A DNA stretch of 64,000 bases from Anadara kagoshimensis. Taxonomy: Eukaryota > Mollusca > Bivalvia > Arcoida > Arcidae. The position numbers were made by a program, and so were the translations under genes. The notes under the pieces were generated by a model, which worked only from the letters and a program-made list of their open reading frames with translations, was not told the DNA's origin and made no database searches. Location of the stretch: NCBI GenBank assembly GCA_021292105.1, contig CM037861.1, forward strand, positions 31,419,674 through 31,483,673, written 5' to 3'. Positions 56,701 to 61,784 of the stretch are shown in pieces (the first letter of the stretch is position 1; the number at the start of each line of letters is the position of its first letter).

Positions 56701-57979
56701 ACTATGGTAGTGAAGATCATGCAGAATTTTTATGTGTTGTTTCCAAAGAATGTCCAAACTTAGTCAATGGCCAGGCAGCAGAACCTACAGATAAAGAAAA
56801 AGTAAGTACCGGTATAAATGTAGACATTCATCCATAGAGACTGTCAACTATTGTTCGTCTTTTATACTTAGAGACAGTCCTAAACTAAAATGGCTATATT
56901 TATTATTTGGTTTCTCATGAAATGACCACAATATTTGTGTTCAAAAACAAAAATACTAACAAGGAAAAATACATGAAAAATCGAAATCATTACATTTATT
57001 CCTGTATATAGAGAAAAACATACTACAGCTGATTTTTAGTGAAAAAATTTAAAATTCTCTCTGTAGGAGAATATCGGAAAAAGTAAAAATAAAACAAAAA
57101 ATATGTTTAGATGCGCTTTTTGTTTTCAAAACAAAATGTGATTGTTAGGCTTCAAAAACTTAAAAGTTGTAAAAGTAATTTATGAAAACGACTGTCTCTA
57201 AATATTAAAGATGAACAATAGATAGATATTTTTGTATGGTGAAGCACAGCATAGACTTCACTTTGCTGTCACTTACATTCTGGTAAAAGTCCACCTTACC
57301 ATGAAATAAGTGTGTGTCAGAAATAGTGCACCCTGGAAATGAGCGTGAATAGGAAATACCTGTTGTATTTGAAGATATGTGTCAACAGACATGTAGTGGA
57401 TCTGTTGACATATAGGCATCATGAATGAAAAACTGCTGGATCATTATCATGTTGAGGGATACAGCATGGTAAGCAGATAACAATTTGCAGCAGACATACT
57501 TTAATTATGTTCATTTTCAAGGCAAGTTGTTAAAAAGTTGCAAAATATAATGCTGATGTGGCTTTGAACAATTATCACCCCCCTCTGATGATGCCTCTGT
57601 ATCCAAAATTACCCTGGATATATTTGACATTCCATAGTCCCATGTTCCTTTCATTTCCAATTTTGATTACAAATGTAGGTGTGTGCTAGCCAAACAGGAG
57701 GTGCTTCCCCTTCTGGAGCATCTGGCCTCATTTCCATGATTAAAATTCACACAGCTTCCAAGTTTTTACTTTGCTTTAGGATTTTGGTCGGACATGGATT
57801 GGTATGACTGTTCTTGATTATTCATTGACATAAGGAAAGTGCATACAAGGGTAAAAGTTTTCTGTAAATATGTAAATATTTTAACTTTCTTCAGTTTGTA
57901 AATATCTGTGACTGTTTCAATAAATTGTTTATTATTTATTTATTTGCAGGTTTTACAACAAAAAGGGTCTCGGATGTGA
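35562..57979 (+). CDS. KCTD5: KCTD5-type BTB protein, CUL3 E3 ligase adaptor (six exons, complete)
   Basis: Exons 35562-35768, 49493-49601, 51416-51507, 52239-52334, 56676-56801 and 57950-57979 join in frame with GT-AG borders into 219 residues (human KCTD5 has 234). The BTB/T1 domain starts about residue 29 ([20 protein letters not shown]) and includes [20 protein letters not shown] and [16 protein letters not shown]-terminal domain follows ([20 protein letters not shown], then [20 protein letters not shown]) and it ends in KGSRM like vertebrate KCTD2/5/17. Known members form pentamers, recruit cullin-3 and promote ubiquitination, including of G-beta-gamma; the fly orthologue is insomniac. 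A single invertebrate gene corresponds to vertebrate KCTD2, 5 and 17, so the symbol marks the group. Introns 1 and 4 are swollen by repeats. Confidence 0.96.
35769..36309. other. KCTD5 intron 1, left part, with GCACC-type inverted repeats
   Basis: Contains GGTGCAAGTCATTTTCAGCA and AATTCGGCACC at 35969-36090. These are in inverse orientation to the GGTGCCGAAATGAC repeats at 37270-37510, so the two may be ends of one ~1.5-kb element. Confidence 0.4.
36310..36388 (+). mobile_element. GGTAGCCAAA family, right-end fragment
   Basis: AAATTTGGCTACCAATTATT to TTTATGGAAACCTAG matches the right half of the copies at 5065 and 39341. Confidence 0.55.
37270..37510 (+). repeat. Tandem GGTGCCGAAATGACTTGCCAAG repeats
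   Basis: About four copies of a ~60-bp unit made of GTGCCGAAATGACT-GCCAAGT and GCCGAAATAACCAGGTG. It forms the right counterpart to the inverted motif at 35969-36090. Open minus frames here are repeat-driven. Confidence 0.75.
37535..37990. mobile_element. Inverted-repeat element with ACAACTC(G/A)TACCC arrays
   Basis: The left side carries CAAGACAA-T(C/T)-TA-CC repeated five times (37560-37635). The right side carries GGGTA(C/A)GAGTTGT repeated four times (37912-37990), i.e. the reverse complement. The flank pair AAAACAATTGAAGAA / TTAATTGTTTTCC extends the inverted repeat. About 450 bp, AT-rich interior, no coding. Confidence 0.6.
38033..38296 (-). pseudogene. Coding-like fragment of unknown family
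   Basis: Minus-strand open segment reading [20 protein letters not shown] and, further on, [19 protein letters not shown]. Its composition (Trp-, Lys- and hydrophobic-rich) is less biased than the intronic background. No start context or splice sites support it as a gene in KCTD5 intron 1, and I do not recognise it. A decayed transposon protein is one possibility. Confidence 0.2.
38338..39057. mobile_element. GGGTTCGTA-ended MITE flanked by 125-bp direct repeats
   Basis: An element at about 38479-38928 begins GGGTTCGTACAGGCC and ends GTCTATACGAACCC, with AAAAGTCCTT-AAATTTG motifs inside each end. It is flanked by two copies of a ~125-bp segment (GTCCATAAGACTTTTAC...GAACCCCTGTTGTTGTGACA) at 38338-38478 and 38932-39057. 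The left copy has three AATCAAAAGGTCCCAATGTA units and the right copy has fewer. Confidence 0.65.
39062..39215 (+). repeat. Two-copy ~73-bp tandem repeat
   Basis: GGTTTAAGATTTATGTACAT...GCTTCACTTTAGCAGCC occurs at about 39077-39142 and 39148-39212 with a few differences. Confidence 0.75.
39341..39511 (+). mobile_element. GGTAGCCAAA family, copy 2
   Basis: Near full-length copy, starting CTATGTTTCCATTCCTGGTA and ending TTTATGGAAACCTAG. The same family as 5065-5238. Confidence 0.7.
39512..40489. other. KCTD5 intron 1 sequence, no defined feature
   Basis: AT-rich. A possible decayed repeat lies at 39660-39910 (GGTAGCTCAAAGGTCGC near the start, like a tRNA-SINE head). No exon recognised. Confidence 0.35.
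40490..40806 (+). mobile_element. tRNA-derived SINE, family 1, diverged copy
   Basis: TTGGCTCAATTGGTAGAC (box A-like), GATTCAAATTG (box B-like), AGTTACTGTTCTTTTGCCAA, ATGGCATACAAAGAACCCTC, and the tail ACATATTCTTGAGGAGG. The order fits family 1; about a quarter of the sites are changed. Confidence 0.7.
41181..42123. mobile_element. Inverted-repeat element, TACTGTAAACCG ends
   Basis: 943 bp. The left end TACTGTAAACCGCTTTATAT and the right end CGGTTTACAGTA match exactly over the outer 12 bp. Inside, TTATTTTAGCG and CGCTAAAATAA pair as well. No protein frame. The same terminal theme as 2086-2330 and 45641-45881. Confidence 0.7.
42131..42300 (+). mobile_element. SINE family 1, 5' half, decayed
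   Basis: CCAACTAGGTAAAGTGCTGG (head relic), GAGGTCATGGAGTCC, CTTCCGATGAGACCTTAAAA and GGCAGGCGTGGCACGTAAAG follow the family 1 order, then the copy stops. Confidence 0.5.
42430..42725 (+). repeat. ~41-bp tandem repeat, about 6-7 copies
   Basis: Units of AGAAAGTCCTACTACAGAAT then TAAATGGGGGTGGGGTATAA. The last three units are nearly identical and the first ones diverged. Confidence 0.85.
42726..44292. other. KCTD5 intron 1 sequence, no defined feature
   Basis: A short plus frame at 43504-43794 lacks any recognised motif. No splice-bounded exon and no structured repeat seen. Confidence 0.35.
44293..44499. mobile_element. 207-bp MITE, ACAGGCCTGTCAAAAGTTTA ends
   Basis: The left ACAGGCCTGTCAAAAGTTTA and the right TAAACTTTTGACAGGTCTGT are reverse complements with one mismatch. 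A compact relative of the element at 31903-33431. Confidence 0.75.
44700..44980 (+). repeat. Two-copy direct repeat
   Basis: GTTTTTGCTCTC-GAGA...GCTTTTGATA...ATTGC...TGGCTACTACATTTT...TTGTAAATCA...CATTCAAAGAGAT occurs at 44714-44835 and 44850-44975. Confidence 0.7.
45130..45432 (+). repeat. 18-bp array GTGCTTCAAGTGGGCATT, about 16 copies
   Basis: Alternating GGGCATT and GGGTGTT units; 18 = 6 codons gives a [16 protein letters not shown] frame that I take as incidental. A longer cassette with GGCTATAAGGAAATGTTGTG occurs twice. Confidence 0.9.
45641..45881. mobile_element. 241-bp MITE, TACTGTAAACATATTTA ends
   Basis: 17-bp perfect inverted ends, TACTGTAAACATATTTA / TAAATATGTTTACAGTA. Inside, GTTAAATTTTCGC motifs recur. 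Related in its ends to 2086-2330. Confidence 0.75.
46060..46240 (+). mobile_element. SINE family 1, 3' half
   Basis: AAAAGACCAATCCACTGTGT, AAAGAACCCTCCCAGCAC, ATAGCTGGTGATGTC and AGTGAAATATTCTTGACTTG mark the distal half. The tRNA-like head is missing. Confidence 0.65.
46568..47095 (+). mobile_element. GGTAGCCAAA family cluster, three tandem copies
   Basis: Copy at 46568-46738 (good), copy at 46769-46939 (diverged: AAGCTAGAATCGCCTTTGGT), and a partial third from about 46980 with TGAGAAATTCCTTAAAAAGT. The same orientation and short spacers suggest local duplication or serial insertion. Confidence 0.6.
47480..47975 (+). repeat. ~125-bp direct repeat flanking a (GT)n tract
   Basis: ATAATGTCAAC...TTTCATTATCTGCTTGGCTA...CTTGTCATGTGG...GGCAGTGGCA-ACCAAGAT at 47490-47612 and 47855-47972. 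Between them is (TG)20 at about 47669-47709. Confidence 0.75.
48102..48295. mobile_element. 194-bp pogo/Tc1-mariner-like MITE, CAGTAAA ends, TA target site
   Basis: Begins CAGTAAACGCTCATTTTAAT and ends CCAGTTCTACTG, bounded by TA on each side. The inner text (ATAACTTTGCCAACTAGCTT, CCCCTTTATAGTACCAAAAT) matches the 82-bp unit of the array at 52740-55599. TA duplication with CAGT ends is typical of Tc1/mariner-pogo elements. Confidence 0.7.
48298..48476. mobile_element. 179-bp pogo/Tc1-mariner-like MITE, CAGTCAAACCTG ends
   Basis: The left CAGTCAAACCTGTCTCTAAA then GACCACC pairs with the right GGTGGCCTTTAAGGCAGGTT then GGACTG. It shares the single TA (48296-48297) with the preceding element. 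Confidence 0.8.
48477..49104. other. KCTD5 intron 1, right part, no defined feature
   Basis: AT-rich, no exon or structured repeat recognised. Confidence 0.35.
49105..49366. mobile_element. ~262-bp MITE, GACCCAG...CTGGGACC ends
   Basis: The left GACCCAGCGTCACAATAATT then CCTTAACTAAGA pairs with the right TCTTAGTTAAGAAATGATTG then TGAAACTGGGACC. It lies 125 bp before KCTD5 exon 2. Confidence 0.7.
49493..49601 (+). CDS. KCTD5: KCTD5 exon 2: BTB core
   Basis: 36 codons plus one base (phase 1). Starts [20 protein letters not shown], ends DLVEE then G split over the intron. Acceptor TTTGTTTTGTAG, donor GTAATT. The [18 protein letters not shown] block is the KCTD BTB signature. Confidence 0.95.
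49602..50459. repeat. KCTD5 intron 2, left part, with hairpins
   Basis: AGCGTGCAATA / TATTGCACGCT at 49887-49951; ACTAGTTCT / AGAACTAGT at 50038-50072; imperfect ~45-bp arms at about 50152-50201 and 50229-50275 (TTTTGAACTGATATTGTGAA / TTCGCAATATCAGTTCAATA). Foldback-like remnants, no exon. Confidence 0.55.
50460..50617 (+). repeat. 39-bp tandem repeat, 4 copies
   Basis: CTGATTTACAAACATAGTTC then TGTGTATTCTGGCAAGTTG, almost identical copies. As 39 = 13 codons, both strands stay open; I see no evidence of coding. Confidence 0.93.
50618..51415. other. KCTD5 intron 2, right part, no defined feature
   Basis: AT-rich, nothing recognised before the exon 3 acceptor. Confidence 0.4.
51416..51507 (+). 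CDS. KCTD5: KCTD5 exon 3: BTB end
   Basis: Two bases complete Gly, then 30 codons [20 protein letters not shown] to RDAKQNQ. Acceptor TTTATTTTAG, donor GTATAT. Closely matches human [20 protein letters not shown]. Confidence 0.95.
51508..52238 (+). repeat. KCTD5 intron 3 with degenerate GGTTGACCTTGACCTACA repeats
   Basis: From 51660 to 52130 a ~150-170-bp unit recurs about three times: TGGTTGACCTT(G/C)ACCTACA, AGGTCACATTGACCTT and CAAGGC-TGAAGCTC. An old tandem repeat; no exon. Confidence 0.6.
52239..52334 (+). CDS. KCTD5: KCTD5 exon 4: C-terminal domain start
   Basis: 32 codons, [20 protein letters not shown] to [11 protein letters not shown], phase 0 both ends. Acceptor TTTGTTTTCTAG, donor CAG|GTAAAT. 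The last 34 nt and the donor are the first copy of the 69-bp tandem repeat that follows. Confidence 0.95.
52301..52576 (+). repeat. 69-bp tandem duplication of exon 4 end plus splice donor, 4 copies
   Basis: GTCAGCCATGTCTGATGGTT begins at 52301 (true exon) and again at 52370, 52439 and 52508. Each copy carries [11 protein letters not shown] coding sequence, CAG|GTAAAT and the same intron start to CACAGATTTT. The copies are almost identical, so the event is recent. Reading on from the first donor meets TAG 21 nt later (VNLSLY-stop). Confidence 0.95.
52740..55599. mobile_element. CAGTAAA-ended element with internal 82-bp satellite, ~34 units
   Basis: Left end CAGTAAAACCTCGTTTTAAT; right end GAAGTTTTTACTG followed by TA. 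In between is a head-to-tail array of ~82-bp units (ATAACTTTGCTATCTCACTT...CCCCTTTATAATTCCAAA). CCCACATTG units dominate the left half and ATCACAGTG/ACCACAGTG units the right half, and two-unit cassettes alternate TAAAATC and TCAAATC. The unit matches the interior of the MITE at 48102-48295. It fills most of KCTD5 intron 4. Confidence 0.85.
55600..56101. other. KCTD5 intron 4 spacer
   Basis: No exon or structured repeat recognised. Confidence 0.4.
56102..56275. repeat. Long hairpin (~75-bp arms)
   Basis: The left arm AGTTACTTATGTAGAGGGCA...CCAACATTTTGATATG and the right arm CATATCAAAATGTTGG...TGCCCTTTGTATAAGTAACT pair with a handful of mismatches around a ~20-nt loop (ACCCTTGCCTGCGGCTCTGG). 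174 bp in all. A foldback element directly next to a SINE. Confidence 0.88.
56289..56607 (-). mobile_element. tRNA-derived SINE, family 1, near full-length, antisense to KCTD5
   Basis: Read on the minus strand: GGTAGTTCAGTTAGTAGAGT (box A), GGTTATGGGTTTTAACCCC (box B area), GTAGTGACTGTTCTTTTGC, CGCAACACACAGGCAAAATT and the tail AGAAATATTCTTGACTGGGA. Confidence 0.85.
56676..56801 (+). CDS. KCTD5: KCTD5 exon 5: C-terminal domain
   Basis: 42 codons, [20 protein letters not shown] to AAEPTDKEK, phase 0. Acceptor TATTGTTTTGTAG, donor GTAAGT. Human has [20 protein letters not shown] here. Confidence 0.96.
56802..57949. repeat. KCTD5 intron 5 with dispersed repeat family D copy
   Basis: At 57575-57835 the family D motifs run in reverse orientation (CATAGTCCCATGTTCCTTTC, TAGCCAAACAGGAGGTGC, TTTTTACTTTGCTTTAGGAT, GACATGGATTGGTATG). 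The rest is AT-rich with no feature. Confidence 0.5.
57950..57979 (+). CDS. KCTD5: KCTD5 exon 6: VLQQKGSRM and stop
   Basis: Nine codons and TGA. Acceptor TATTTATTTGCAG. The short last exon and its KGSRM end match human KCTD5 (ILQERGSRM). Confidence 0.94.
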   Translation, partial: VLQQKGSRM

Positions 57980-58738
57980 TGGTGAAACTTTAAGAATTTT
58001 AATGGGTTGTAATTCTATATTTCTAAGTGACTGGACGTTATCAAGAGAGAAATGAAAAAGAAGAAATGACAGTTTAAAATAGAAGGAATTGTTTCAAACA
58101 AAACTTAATGTGCATGTAACTTCTTGCATTGCATTTTGTCATTTTTAACATTGAAGACATCAACATGTCTTTGTTCATTCCTTGCTCATTTTTATCATAG
58201 TATGCGATTTTGATGCATTTTTCATAATTTTGACTATATCGTTGTGCTTGAATCATGATAATGGACTGTCATAGGCCAGTGCTTCAATCATGATATTGGA
58301 CCGTTATTATCGGACCAGTCATTTACTGTCAGAACTACAAATATCAGTGGTCCAAGTTGATGTTTTTGTTATTTATTGTGGAGCTATGATGTTCGTGTTG
58401 TGCTACTACAAGAGACTTGTGTTACAGTTTAAATATGCCGTCTCGTCATTTCCCTATGCAGTCAGTGTTTATATATATACAAAACCAGATGTACTTTTTG
58501 CAGCTTCATTTTTGCTGTGTGAATTTTTTAAAGGAAAAAGATGTGTAATTAATGTGTAATCAATTCAGTAATATAAAAAAGAAGACTTGATTATTTTCTA
58601 AATTATTTTATATGTCTTTTTCATTGAATGTGTAGTTAGTAATTGTTGGAAATCTGTAGGGCCACTTAAATCAATTATAATATATACATTACATAGATAT
58701 ATATTGTAATTTTCCAGTAAAGTATTTGTTTCATTTTT
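57980..58738 (+). other. Presumed KCTD5 3' UTR and flank
   Basis: No clear AATAAA with a downstream GT-rich element could be fixed, so the transcript end is unknown. An open frame at 58290-58559 has no motif and is not called. Confidence 0.4.
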
Positions 58739-59295
58739 TCTCAGATTGTTCTGCATTACTTTGATCACCGATGTTTCCCCTGTGTAGGGAAGTTATCTCC
58801 CTTTAACAACTTATAATGAATATGTGTTCCGTATTACTTTGATCACCGATGTCTCCCCTGTGTAGGGAAGTTATCTCCCTTTAACAAATTATAATGAATA
58901 TTTGTTCCGTATTACTTTGATTACCGATATATCCATTGTGTAGGGAAGTTATCTCCCTTTAACAAATTATAATGAATATGTGTTCCGTATTACTTTGATA
59001 ACCAGTATCTCCCTTGTGTAGGGAAGTTATCTCCCTTTAACAAGTTATAATGAAGGTGTGTTCCGTATTACTTTGATTACCAGTATCTTCCTTGTGTAGG
59101 GAAGTTATCTCCCTGTAACAAGTTATAATGAATATGTGTTCCGTATTAGATTACCGGTATCTCCCTTGTGTAGGGAAGTTATCTCCCTTTAACAAGTTAT
59201 AATGAATATGTGTTCCGTTTTAGATTATTGGTTTCTCCCTAGTGTAGGGAAGTTATCTCCATTCAAGAAATTATAATGAACAATTATGTGTTCTG
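58739..59295 (+). repeat. ~78-bp tandem repeat with GGGAAGTTATCTCCCTTT, about 7 copies
   Basis: Units TGTTCCGTATTACTTTGATC...CTCCC-TGTGTAGGGAAGTTAT...TTATAATGAATA, starting near 58747, 58827, 58905, 58981 and on with growing divergence to 59295. Each unit holds GGGAAGTTATCTCCC, an imperfect palindrome with GGGA/TCCC arms. Confidence 0.92.
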
Positions 59296-59726
59296 TATTA
59301 GTTTGATTATCTGCCTTTTATAGACAAGTTATCTTCCTGAAACAAATTTAAAAAATGAACATGCTCAGTTATTTATCCATCCTTTCAGCAGCTATTTAAA
59401 ATGAAAAAGGCTATGATACTAGTATGGTCAATACAATTTAAACACTGAAACATTTACCAGTGGCATCTTCCTATAGCTGTGTTGTTAACTCCTTTGCCTA
59501 ATTTCATATTTTCCCACCAGTCCAACATCCAGGTATTCAATGATTTCAAAAAGGCTGGCCAACTTTATTTTATCAAAAAGTTGCCACTTATTGTGTATGC
59601 TCAACAACTTTTAAAAATTTTAAAACATTTGTATGTTCTGGACACCAAATATGGTGAAATGTATGCTCTATATTCTAATTGTTTGGTATGTTTTCTTTGA
59701 CATAAGGCCATGCTTAACTCATAAGG
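59296..59726. other. Spacer before SINE, no defined feature
   Basis: A short plus frame at 59479-59700 has no recognised motif. Confidence 0.4.
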
Positions 59727-60029
59727 TATGGAAGCGCGTGGCCTAGTGGTTAAGGCATTGGACTCATGATTCGAAAGTCGTGGGTTTGATCCCTGGACCC
59801 GGCGATGTGTTGTGTCCTTGAGCAAGACACTTAATTTCACATTGTTCCAGTTCACTCAGCTGAAAAATAAATGAGTACCAGCAAAATGCTGGGGGTTAAC
59901 CCTGCGATGGACCGGCGTCCCATTCAGGGGAGAGTCTTGTACTTTCAGTCGCTTAACGCCACCGAAACCGGGATAAGCTCCGGCCTGATGGGCCTAATGG
60001 CTCAGGACAGACTTTAACTTTTTTTTAAC
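59727..60029 (+). mobile_element. tRNA-derived SINE, family 2, with 12-bp target-site duplications
   Basis: Flanked by exact copies of TAACTCATAAGG (59715-59726 and 60030-60041). The head is AGCGCGTGGCCTAGTGGTTA then AGGCATTGGACTC (box A) and GTGGGTTTGATCCC (box B). The body has GTCCTTGAGCAAGACACTTA and CTGCGATGGACCGGCGTCCC; the 3' part has GCTCCGGCCTGATGGGCC and ends in ACTTTTTTTTAAC. Distinct from family 1. The intact duplications show a fairly recent L1/RTE-type retroposition. Confidence 0.9.
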
Positions 60030-60306
60030 TAACTCATAAGGGCTAGTCATTGAACGTGATGGAAATGCTGTCTGTTCTAAAGATGTTTATAGGGTTGATT
60101 CGGTAAATTGTAATGAATACACAGTCTAAAAAGACCTGCTGAATGAGGAAATTAAATTTAATTTACCAAACGGATATAAATATCCAAACTTTACTGGTTA
60201 GCAGTTTAATAATGCATTTAGAACATGTATGTACAAGTTGTTATTTATTATGGTGACATCAATAAAAATATAGAAATTATCTTGCTGATTTTGAAGATCC
60301 TAATTT

Positions 60307-60481
60307 CTAGGTTTCCACAATTTCTAAATTATATTTTGCCAATTTTCCAAAATTTGTGAAAATATCAACCTTTTTTTTTAAGTATCTTCATAAGTTTGTT
60401 AAAATAGGTTACTTTTGGAAAGAATTTCTTTAAAAAGATTACTGGTAGTAGTCAATGGAGATTTTGGCTACCAGAAATGGA
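60307..60481 (-). mobile_element. GGTAGCCAAA family, inverted copy
   Basis: Starts CTAGGTTTCCACAATTTCTA and ends GATTTTGGCTACCAGAAATG, i.e. the family read in reverse. Confidence 0.65.
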
Positions 60482-60571
60482 AAAAGAATGTTTGTTTTTA
60501 ATTATAAATAAATCTGACTTTCTATACATTGCATTCTTTCATTGTGGTTAATGAACAAACAAGTACCGTTA

Positions 60572-60803
60572 ATACTGTGAAGGGGGTTATTTTCACAGGG
60601 TGAAAATTTAGTGATTTCTGAAATCGGGTATTTTGAATGGAAGTAATTTTCGTGTAACCAATATAAGTGGGTGTATATTCTGCATATTATGAAATATTAA
60701 CCTGTATGATTGACATTTTGGCAAGTTGAAATTTTTGCAGTAATTTAAAAAAATACTGTAAGCGAAAATTTTGCCCACGTGAAAATTTCCCCTTTTGCAG
60801 TAT
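60572..60803. mobile_element. Probable short inverted-repeat element
   Basis: The left ATACTGTGAAGGGGGTTATT then TTCACAGGG pairs imperfectly with the right CCCACGTGAAAATTTCCCCT then TTTGCAGTAT. A related inverted fragment lies at about 50286-50375. Confidence 0.45.
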
Positions 60804-61080
60804 ATTAATCTAATCTTCTTGTGCCATTTATACTATAAAATAAAAAAGTATGAATACATCTTATTTTTCTCAGATAAAATCAGGTATTTCATTTTATAAA
60901 TCTTTATATTATTAGAAGATTCTATGAAACACTGAAACGGATGCAGTCAGGTTTTTGAATAAAAATACCAGTAAATAATTCAGGAAGAATACCTGGCTAT
61001 GGTGGTTCTTTTTATACCCATGACATTTTAGTTTGATGAGGGTATATAATCCCCTGTTGATCTGTTCATTTAAAACCATG

Positions 61081-61157
61081 TACCAACATTAGATGGTGTG
61101 TCACATTCTAAATTTCACACATAAATTTAGAATGTGACACACCATCTAATGTTGGTA
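61081..61157. repeat. Perfect 35-bp-arm hairpin
   Basis: 61081-61115 and 61123-61157 are exact reverse complements around the 7-nt loop CACACAT. Each arm begins TACCAACATTAGATGGTGTG. Confidence 0.97.
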
Positions 61158-61299
61158 TACATTTGTGTCAAATCTGAGCAAAATCCATCCGAGTATGTGG
61201 TCAAAGGTCAAAGTCACAAGGTAAAATCTGTTTGAACAAGGGTATCTTTTAATTGTGGTATAAAGTGAGTATGTTTGGTCTTGGTTGTCCCATACCGGG

Positions 61300-61525
61300 A
61301 ACTGAACAGCAATTATGGTTCTTGGTTGACAATATGTGTGTTATATTTGTTTAATTTAACCACATTGAAATGTGGTCAGAAAAATAGTTATCTTCTTCTA
61401 CAGACTAAAATGGAGAGAATCTGGTTGTCTCATACTGAACAAGATTGGTTCTGAATTGACAATAGAGCTATTATTATAAGTGGTTAATTTAACCATCTTT
61501 GAATTTGGTCAGAAAAATCATTCAC
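61300..61525 (+). repeat. Two-copy diverged direct repeat
   Basis: GGTTCTTGGTTGACAATA... / GGTTCTGAATTGACAATA..., then TTAATTTAACCA-TTGAA-T, GGTCAGAAAAAT and ACAGACTAAA, occur twice (about 61317-61415 and 61446-61545). Confidence 0.6.
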
Positions 61526-61544
61526 TTCCGAAACAGACTAAACC

Positions 61545-61745
61545 TGGCTTAGGGGTAGATCATCTGTCTCCTGACCAAAGGTTGTGGGTTTGAATTCTTA
61601 TTGGTTTGTGATGCCACTTCATTTTACATTGCAGTTGGTGTCAGGATAATCAACCTAATAGATAGCAGTCTAAGAAAATGCTGCCACTTCACCTATAGTT
61701 GGTGACATCTTGATATTAGTGAAATATTCTTGATTGGGAGATTTT
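61545..61745 (+). mobile_element. SINE, decayed (family 1 tail)
   Basis: CTGGCTTAGGGGTAGATC and GTTGTGGGTTTGAATTC (head relics), then CTTCACCTATAGTTGGTGAC and ATATTAGTGAAATATTCTTG. Confidence 0.6.
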
Positions 61746-61784
61746 AAGTGTATGGCTTTCAGGTCTTTTCAGTTATTACAATTA

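Noticed and set aside
58290..58559. 89-codon open frame after KCTD5
   Set aside because: No motif, biased composition, probably 3' UTR.
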